From positions 1 to 5,843 of the forward strand of contig JAESUI010000374.1 of NCBI GenBank assembly GCA_016763135.1: a stretch of 5,843 nucleotides of DNA. The letters run 5' to 3'. How positions within the stretch are numbered: the stretch's first letter is position 1; each line of letters opens with the position of its first letter. Shown piece after piece: positions 1-3,797 of the stretch. The notes beneath the pieces were generated by a model. The model did no database searches, was not told the origin of the DNA, and worked only from the letters and a program-made list of their open reading frames with translations. The position numbers and the translations under genes are program-made. The DNA comes from Flavobacteriales bacterium (lineage in GTDB: Bacteria; Bacteroidota; Bacteroidia; Flavobacteriales_E; Vicingaceae).

Positions 1-1
1 A

Positions 2-418
2 TTAAAAGAGTTTCAGAACAAAAAAATACATTTAGCTATCGTTGTTGACGAATATGGAGGCACTTCAGGAATTATAACTCTAGAGGATGTTTTAGAAGAA
101 ATTGTTGGAGAAATAAGTGATGAATTTGATGCTGATGACATTTCGTATTCTAAGTTAGACGACAATACTTATGTTTTTGAAGGAAAAACTGGTCTTAATG
201 ATTTATTTAAAATTATAAACATTGAAGATGATACTATTTTTGATGAAATAAGTAAAGACGCTGATACTTTAGCAGGTTTAGTTATTGAAATAACAGGAAA
301 AATACCTCAGAAAAACGAAAAAATTACTTACAAAAATTTCACTTTTATTATTGAAGCTGCAGATAAGAGAAGAGTAAAAAGAATTAAGCTTGTAAAAACA
401 GAAACTGATGAAGTATAA
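2..418 (+). CDS. gldE: GldE, gliding motility-associated CBS/CorC-type membrane protein (C-terminal part, 5' end outside window)
   Basis: The last 138 codons of a gene entering from the left, ending in TAA. Visible residues 1-42 form the end of a CBS domain with the hallmark 'VVDEYGGTSGIITLEDVLEEI', followed by 'VGEISDEFD'. Residues about 48-130 fit the CorC/HlyC transporter-associated domain ('YVFEGKTGLNDLF', 'DADTLAGLVIEITGKIP'). The membrane DUF21/CNNM part would lie upstream. These domains alone would fit any TlyC/CorC-like protein. The name GldE rests on the gene directly after it: gldE overlapping gldD is the known Flavobacterium arrangement. In that family GldE is an inner-membrane protein that assists GldD in gliding and type IX secretion. 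The stop lies inside the gldD start region (11-base overlap), so the two are probably co-transcribed and translationally coupled. Confidence 0.9.
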   Translation, partial: LKEFQNKKIHLAIVVDEYGGTSGIITLEDVLEEIVGEISDEFDADDISYSKLDDNTYVFEGKTGLNDLFKIINIEDDTIFDEISKDADTLAGLVIEITGKIPQKNEKITYKNFTFIIEAADKRRVKRIKLVKTETDEV

Positions 419-981
419 ACTAATCCTCACAATTATAATTTCAAGTTTATGCTATAGTTGTGGAAATGATACTTTCACGCCAAAACCAAAGGGTTACTTT
501 AGAATTGATTTACCTAAAAAGGAATATTACTCTATAGAAAAAGATTGTCCTTTCACATTTGAAACACCAAATTACACTGAAATTAAACCAAACATTAATA
601 ATCCAGACAAGTCCTGTTGGTTTGATATTGTTTTTGAAAATTTAAATGCAAGTATTTACATGAGTTACAAACCTGTTGAAAATAACTTACACCAGTATTT
701 AGAAGACTCTAGGTCTTTAGCATTTAAACATACTGTAAAAGCATTTGATATTGAACAGCTAACTCTTAGCTTCCCAGAAAAAAAAAGTTTATGGATTAGT
801 ATATAGTATTGAAGGAAATGCTGCTTCAGCTTATCAATTTCATTTAACTGATAGTACCAATCATTTTATAAGAGGTTCTTTATACTTTAATAATATGCCT
901 AATCAGGATTCTATACAACCCGTATTGGATTTTATAAAAGAAGACATCACTCACTTATTTGAAACTTTTGAGTGGAAATAA
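408..981 (+). pseudogene. gldD: GldD, gliding motility/T9SS lipoprotein, interrupted by a +1 frameshift
   Basis: The ATG at 408 lies inside the end of gldE. The first frame gives 132 residues and stops at 804-806. It has a short lipoprotein signal with the likely lipidated Cys at residue 18 (SCGND), then the family hallmark 'PKPKGYFRIDLPKKEY'. GldD similarity ends at residue ~126 (FPEKK), at nine A's (778-786). Removing one A continues cleanly as 'VYGLVYSIEGNAASAYQF', 'LTDSTNHFIRGSLYF', 'FIKEDITHLFETFEWK', ending in TAA at 979-981. The repaired protein would be about 190 residues, the expected GldD length. GldD is known in Flavobacterium as a membrane lipoprotein needed for gliding and for stable T9SS motor function. 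Because both halves are well conserved and the break is in a homopolymer, a sequencing or assembly error, or a recent or phase-variable mutation, is more likely than long decay. It may be functional in the cell. Confidence 0.9.
778..786 (+). other. A9 homopolymer at the gldD frameshift point
   Basis: Nine consecutive A's follow 'cccag'. With nine A's the frame runs into TAG at 804-806. With eight it runs through to the natural GldD end at 979-981. A runs of this length are prone to replication slippage, RNA polymerase slippage and homopolymer miscalling by sequencers, so the site explains the frameshift whichever of these caused it. Confidence 0.9.
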
Positions 982-984
982 ATC

Positions 985-2010
985 CTAAACTGGTTTCCTA
1001 AAACTACTTGCAGAATACACTATTGCTCCTAACAACAGAAATGCTCCAACCTGATGCGTTACACCTAACCAAACTGGTACAGCATAAAGTAGGGTAAATA
1101 TTCCCAATAGAAACTGAATAAATACCACAACTATTAATACTACAAGAGATTTCGATTGAGTTTTATTAAGCTCGTATTTTGAACTTTTAAGCAATAAAAA
1201 TAATACCAAGCCAACCACTATGTATGCTAAATAACGGTGAACAAATTGCACACCTCCTACACCATCAACAAAATTAGTCCAAAATGGTTCCATTACGGTA
1301 ACTGTTTCTGCAATCCATCGTTCGCCCATTTTTGGCCATGTATTCATGATAAATCCTGCATTTAATCCAGCTACAAAAGCTCCATATATAATTTGAAGAA
1401 CTGTTATTACAAACAATACTGACACCCATTTTCTCATAGAAGGGAAATTTGGTCTTTCTTCTTTATGATTAATTAAACTTAATGCTACCCAAAAAGTATA
1501 AGCAAACGTTAAAAATGCTGCAATTAAATGAATTGCTAATCTGTAATGACTTACATCTGGATTATCAACCAACCCACTTTTCACCATCCACCAACCTAAA
1601 AATCCCTGAAATGCTCCCATACCTAAAATAATAAGGCATTGTTTCATTAGTTTTCCTACAAACCTTTTCTTTATTAAAAAATAAAAGAATGGTACGATAA
1701 ACACAATCCCTATAATTCTTCCGATTAATCGATGAAGGTACTCCCAAAAGAAAATTGCTTTAAATTCTTCTAACGTAAACATAAAGTTTACTTCTTGGTA
1801 TTCAGGAAACTGCTTATACTTGTTAAAGGTTTCTATCCAATCTTGCTCATTCAAAGGAGGAACCATTCCCATAATCAATTTCCAATCCACCATAGATAAA
1901 CCAGAATTAGTTAACCTTGTTATTCCTCCAATTACAACCATTAAAAATATTAAAGCACAACCTGTTAATAACCAGATTATAATAGGTTTATGTGTATTGT
2001 CTTTAAACAT
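985..2010 (-). CDS. ctaA: Heme A synthase (COX15/CtaA family)
   Basis: A 341-residue polytopic membrane protein that converts heme O to heme A for aa3-type cytochrome oxidase. It matches the mitochondrial/alphaproteobacterial-like COX15 form. In order: the first membrane segment leads into 'GGITRLTNSGLSMVDWK' (28-44); 'PPLNEQDW' (51-58) and 'FNKYKQFPEYQ' (62-72) lie in the first external loop; the heme-binding His candidates are H93 (EYLHRLIGR), H161 (LAIHLIAAF), H258 (FVHRYLAY) and H319 (GVTHQVGAF). About eight membrane segments are visible, giving the two four-helix halves typical of the family. The external-loop Cys pair of Bacillus CtaA is absent; the only Cys are C18 and C125, both in hydrophobic segments. 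The frame is open to an ATG at 2043, but those 11 extra residues are encoded by a terminator hairpin, so I start at 2010, which follows an A-rich leader. It ends convergently, three bases from gldD. Confidence 0.95.
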   Translation of the reverse strand: MFKDNTHKPIIIWLLTGCALIFLMVVIGGITRLTNSGLSMVDWKLIMGMVPPLNEQDWIETFNKYKQFPEYQEVNFMFTLEEFKAIFFWEYLHRLIGRIIGIVFIVPFFYFLIKKRFVGKLMKQCLIILGMGAFQGFLGWWMVKSGLVDNPDVSHYRLAIHLIAAFLTFAYTFWVALSLINHKEERPNFPSMRKWVSVLFVITVLQIIYGAFVAGLNAGFIMNTWPKMGERWIAETVTVMEPFWTNFVDGVGGVQFVHRYLAYIVVGLVLFLLLKSSKYELNKTQSKSLVVLIVVVFIQFLLGIFTLLYAVPVWLGVTHQVGAFLLLGAIVYSASSFRKPV

Positions 2011-2019
2011 TTTTAATTT

Positions 2020-2049
2020 AAAAAAAAGCGATGTTAGAAACATCGCTTT
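2020..2049 (-). terminator. Intrinsic terminator after the HMA lipoprotein gene
   Basis: On the minus strand an 11-bp perfect stem (2049-2039 pairing with 2035-2025; core GCGATGTT/AACATCGC) closes a three-base loop (TCT). A run of eight T's follows, three of them in the stem. It lies 26 bases after the stop of the lipoprotein gene (2075) and ends about ten bases before the ctaA ATG at 2010. On the plus strand the hairpin has no U tract, so it acts in the minus direction. It separates the two-gene HMA operon from ctaA and argues against the longer ctaA start at 2043. Confidence 0.85.
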
Positions 2050-2074
2050 AAACTAATTTGAATAATTCTTTTTT

Positions 2075-2575
2075 TTATATCTGATCCATTAATAAGGTAA
2101 ACAAGTTTGGGATTTCAAAACTTGGTAAACTTACCTCTACAATGGTTTCTTCGTTACTTTCTGCTATTTCATCTTCTACTGTTTCTACTTCATCTTCTAC
2201 TGTTTCTAATTCTTCTTCAGAATTATTTTCATCACTCCACTCTTCTACTTTGTATTGACCATCAGCAATACTTTCAATTTTAGCTATTATTTCATTTTCA
2301 GAAACAATTGCTTGATCAAATTCAAAATGAGCTTTTCCTGTTTCATAATTAACTTCAGAAACTACAACTCCTGTCATTCCAACTACATCTTTTTCTATTG
2401 TTGCAGCACAGCCCATTGCACAAACCATCCCTTCTATAGTATAATCGGCTATGGTTAAATTCTCAGTAGAAACCTCAATTGAAACTTCCTCTTCTTTTTG
2501 TTCTTCATTGTTTCCACAAGAAGAAACAACTGTAACAATAAATAGTAAAATGAATACTCTATTAATTACTCTCAT
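2075..2575 (-). CDS. Lipoprotein with a heavy-metal-associated (HMA) domain and an acidic C-terminal tail
   Basis: A 166-residue protein. Residues 1-20 are a lipoprotein signal with a VSSC lipobox (Cys20), followed by an acidic linker (NNEEQKEEE). Residues about 41-112 look like an HMA ferredoxin-like fold: 'ADYTIEGMVCAMGCAATIEK' carries the metal-site Cys pair C52/C56, followed by 'GVVVSEVNYETGKAHFEFD'. The Cys spacing is C-x3-C rather than the usual C-x2-C, a variant I recall in Bacteroidota lipoproteins. Residues 113-145 are very acidic and contain a tandem 'ETVEDEV/ETVEDEI' repeat, which could itself bind cations; a less charged tail ends the protein. It is probably anchored to a membrane facing the periplasm and binds or passes on copper or a similar soft metal. 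Its start lies one base after the stop of the CopZ-like gene, so they form one operon. The metal and partner cannot be read from sequence. Confidence 0.85.
   Translation of the reverse strand: MRVINRVFILLFIVTVVSSCGNNEEQKEEEVSIEVSTENLTIADYTIEGMVCAMGCAATIEKDVVGMTGVVVSEVNYETGKAHFEFDQAIVSENEIIAKIESIADGQYKVEEWSDENNSEEELETVEDEVETVEDEIAESNEETIVEVSLPSFEIPNLFTLLMDQI
2168..2209 (-). repeat. Two tandem 21-bp units in the acidic tail of the HMA lipoprotein
   Basis: Two adjacent 21-base copies (2168-2188 and 2189-2209) differ only in their last base. In the protein they encode the heptads ETVEDEV and ETVEDEI (residues about 124-137). The repeat is in frame, so copy-number change by slippage would lengthen or shorten the acidic tail without breaking the gene. 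Confidence 0.85.
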
Positions 2576-2576
2576 A

Positions 2577-2783
2577 TTATAATGCTTTATATATTTCAGA
2601 ATTATTGATTGTCTTTTTTAAATCTTCAATGGTTATTTTTGATTCGTCAAAAACAACCATTGCATTATCAGGCAGGCTAACATTAGACGACTCTACGCCT
2701 TCCGTTTCATTGATTAATTTTGAAACGGCACTAACACAATGTCCACAACTCATCCCTTCTACTTTTATACTCTCCTCCATCAT
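2577..2783 (-). CDS. CopZ-like HMA-domain metallochaperone
   Basis: A 68-residue single-domain cytoplasmic protein without a signal peptide. The HMA motif 'VEGMSCGHCVSAVSKLI' places the metal-binding Cys at C13 and C16, followed by the expected beta-alpha-beta pattern ('GVESSNVSLPDNAMVVFDES', then 'ITIEDLKKTINNS'). Length and motif match CopZ/Atx1-type chaperones that carry Cu(I) to P-type ATPases or regulators. No ATPase is in the window, so copper is inferred from the motif. Two ATG codons are adjacent (2783 and 2780) and either could be the start. It is the first gene of the minus-strand operon, with the HMA lipoprotein gene one base after its stop, suggesting a cytoplasmic and an exported metal-binding protein made together. 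Confidence 0.9.
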   Translation of the reverse strand: MMEESIKVEGMSCGHCVSAVSKLINETEGVESSNVSLPDNAMVVFDESKITIEDLKKTINNSEIYKAL

Positions 2784-2787
2784 GCCC

Positions 2788-2819
2788 CAAAATTAACGAT
2801 TTATCTAATAGAAATGTAA
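2788..2819 (-). promoter_or_regulatory. Candidate promoter of the HMA operon (Bacteroidota -7 box)
   Basis: On the minus strand, TAATTTTG (2795-2788) is an exact match to the Bacteroidota -7 consensus TAnnTTTG. Twenty-one bases upstream is TTA (2819-2817) in place of the usual -33 TTG, so only half the promoter is canonical. The -7 box ends four bases before the first ATG, which would make the transcript leaderless or nearly so. Confidence 0.5.
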
Positions 2820-2827
2820 TTACATTT
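2812..2827. promoter_or_regulatory. Perfect 16-bp palindrome, candidate operator between divergent genes
   Basis: AAATGTAATTACATTT is its own reverse complement over all 16 bases. It lies in the 60-base gap between the divergently transcribed HMA operon and permease gene, 28 bases from the copZ-like start and 16 bases from the permease start. It overlaps the -33 position of the candidate minus-strand promoter, and a weak -7-like box (TACATTTA, 2821-2828) for the plus-strand gene. Such placement suits a dimeric repressor acting on one or both genes. No regulator gene is in the window. The half-site order TGTA-TACA is opposite to the CopY box TACAnnTGTA, so I do not assign it to CopY. In AT-rich DNA a chance palindrome remains possible. 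Confidence 0.45.
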
Positions 2828-2843
2828 ACCACTTTATTAAACT

Positions 2844-3731
2844 ATGAGGTTTTTTGATTTAAATAAAAAAATATGGCAATGGATAACCCTTATATTTCTT
2901 GCCTTTATTTGGGGTAGCTCTTTCATTTTAATGAAAAAAGGACTAGAGGTGTATTCTCATACTGTGGTGGCTGCTTTAAGAATAAGCATAGCATTTATAG
3001 TGCTAATCCCATTTGCTATAAAATCCTTAAAAAAAGTTGAATCAAAATATTGGAAATACATAATACTTACTGGATTAATTGGTAATGGAATTCCTGCATT
3101 TTTATTTACACTAGCTCAAACAGAAGTATCAAGTTCATTGAGTGGAATGCTTAATTCATTAACTCCAATTTTTGCGTTAATAATTGGCATTCTATTATTC
3201 CACTCAAAACCAATAAAAGCTCAATTCATTGGAGTTTCTGTTGGTTTATTAGGTGCTGGAGGTTTAATCTTCTCCAATGGACTTAACATAGCAGGTTCTA
3301 ACATTTATTACATCCTCATTATCGTTATAGCTACAATTTGCTATGCACTATCAGTAAATATTATAAAGACACATTTAAAAGAAGTTAGCTCAATAGTAAT
3401 AACATCTTTATCTTTTTTAAGTATTGGTCCCTTTATAATTATCTATTTATTTACTACAGATTTTATTGACACGAGCATAAATAGTCCTCACTCTTTTCAA
3501 GCACTGTTCTACATAATAATACTCGCTGTTTTTGGAACAGCATTGGCCATTATTATATTTAATATGTTGATTAAAAAAACATCTACCTTATTTGCTACAA
3601 GCGTTACCTATTTAATTCCAATAGTTGCTATTTTTTGGGGGGTGTTTGATGGTGAGAAAGTAGAAATATCTCATATAATTAGCATAGGAATCACATTGTT
3701 AGGTATATATTTTATCAATAAAATTAGATAA
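2844..3731 (+). CDS. EamA/DMT-superfamily permease (drug/metabolite transporter, substrate unknown)
   Basis: A 295-residue membrane protein of usual length for the ten-helix DMT family. It holds two EamA repeats, roughly residues 12-143 and 153-293. Family hallmarks are visible: 'FIWGSSFILMKKGL' in helix 1, 'NSLTPIFALIIGILLF' in the first repeat (104-119), and the equivalent 'VTYLIPIVAIFWGVFDGE' in the second (254-271). Members export amino acids, metabolites or drugs, or import nucleotide sugars or other small molecules; sequence alone does not show the substrate. The start at 2844 is supported by the N-terminal charged residues directly before helix 1. It is transcribed divergently from the HMA operon and shares the palindromic promoter region, a weak hint that both answer to the same signal. 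No hairpin terminator is visible between it and the next gene. Confidence 0.9.
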   Translation: MRFFDLNKKIWQWITLIFLAFIWGSSFILMKKGLEVYSHTVVAALRISIAFIVLIPFAIKSLKKVESKYWKYIILTGLIGNGIPAFLFTLAQTEVSSSLSGMLNSLTPIFALIIGILLFHSKPIKAQFIGVSVGLLGAGGLIFSNGLNIAGSNIYYILIIVIATICYALSVNIIKTHLKEVSSIVITSLSFLSIGPFIIIYLFTTDFIDTSINSPHSFQALFYIIILAVFGTALAIIIFNMLIKKTSTLFATSVTYLIPIVAIFWGVFDGEKVEISHIISIGITLLGIYFINKIR

Positions 3732-3745
3732 TGCAACCTTTTGTT

Positions 3746-3753
3746 ATATTTTT
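3746..3753 (+). promoter_or_regulatory. Weak candidate -7 box for the T9SS cargo gene
   Basis: TATATTTT matches TAnnTTTG except for the last base and lies 44 bases before the ATG at 3798. A poor -33 element (TTA at 3724-3726, spacing 19) accompanies it. In such AT-rich DNA this match has little weight, but the 66-base gap is long enough for a separate promoter. The start codon is preceded by an A-rich leader without a clear Shine-Dalgarno sequence, normal for Bacteroidota. Confidence 0.2.
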
Positions 3754-3797
3754 ACATCTTATAGAAAAAATGAAACATAAAACAACAATATCATAAA

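Noticed and set aside
1565..1747. A 60-codon minus-strand open frame in another frame of ctaA.
   Set aside because: It lies wholly inside ctaA, whose own frame carries the conserved His motifs.
2011..2043. An upstream ATG would extend heme A synthase by 11 residues (MFLTSLFFKLK).
   Set aside because: These codons are the terminator hairpin and its T run, and the family-like sequence begins only after the ATG at 2010.
1820..2056. A 78-codon plus-strand open frame inside ctaA.
   Set aside because: It is antisense to a clearly conserved coding region and has no family resemblance.
2255..2458. A 67-codon plus-strand frame rich in Phe, Asn and Cys, opposite the HMA lipoprotein gene.
   Set aside because: Its composition is what the complement of an acidic, Glu-rich gene produces; no domain or start signal supports it.
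2605..2796. A 63-codon plus-strand frame opposite the CopZ-like gene.
   Set aside because: It is antisense to a clear HMA domain and covers the operon's promoter; nothing supports it as a gene.
2812..2827. Reading the palindrome as a terminator for either divergent gene.
   Set aside because: It lies upstream of both genes, has no loop and no adjacent U tract, so an operator is the better reading.
3770..3796. An eight-residue upstream open frame (MKHKTTIS) ending one base before the T9SS cargo gene start.
   Set aside because: Too short to separate from chance in A-rich leader sequence; no stalling motif or hairpin accompanies it.
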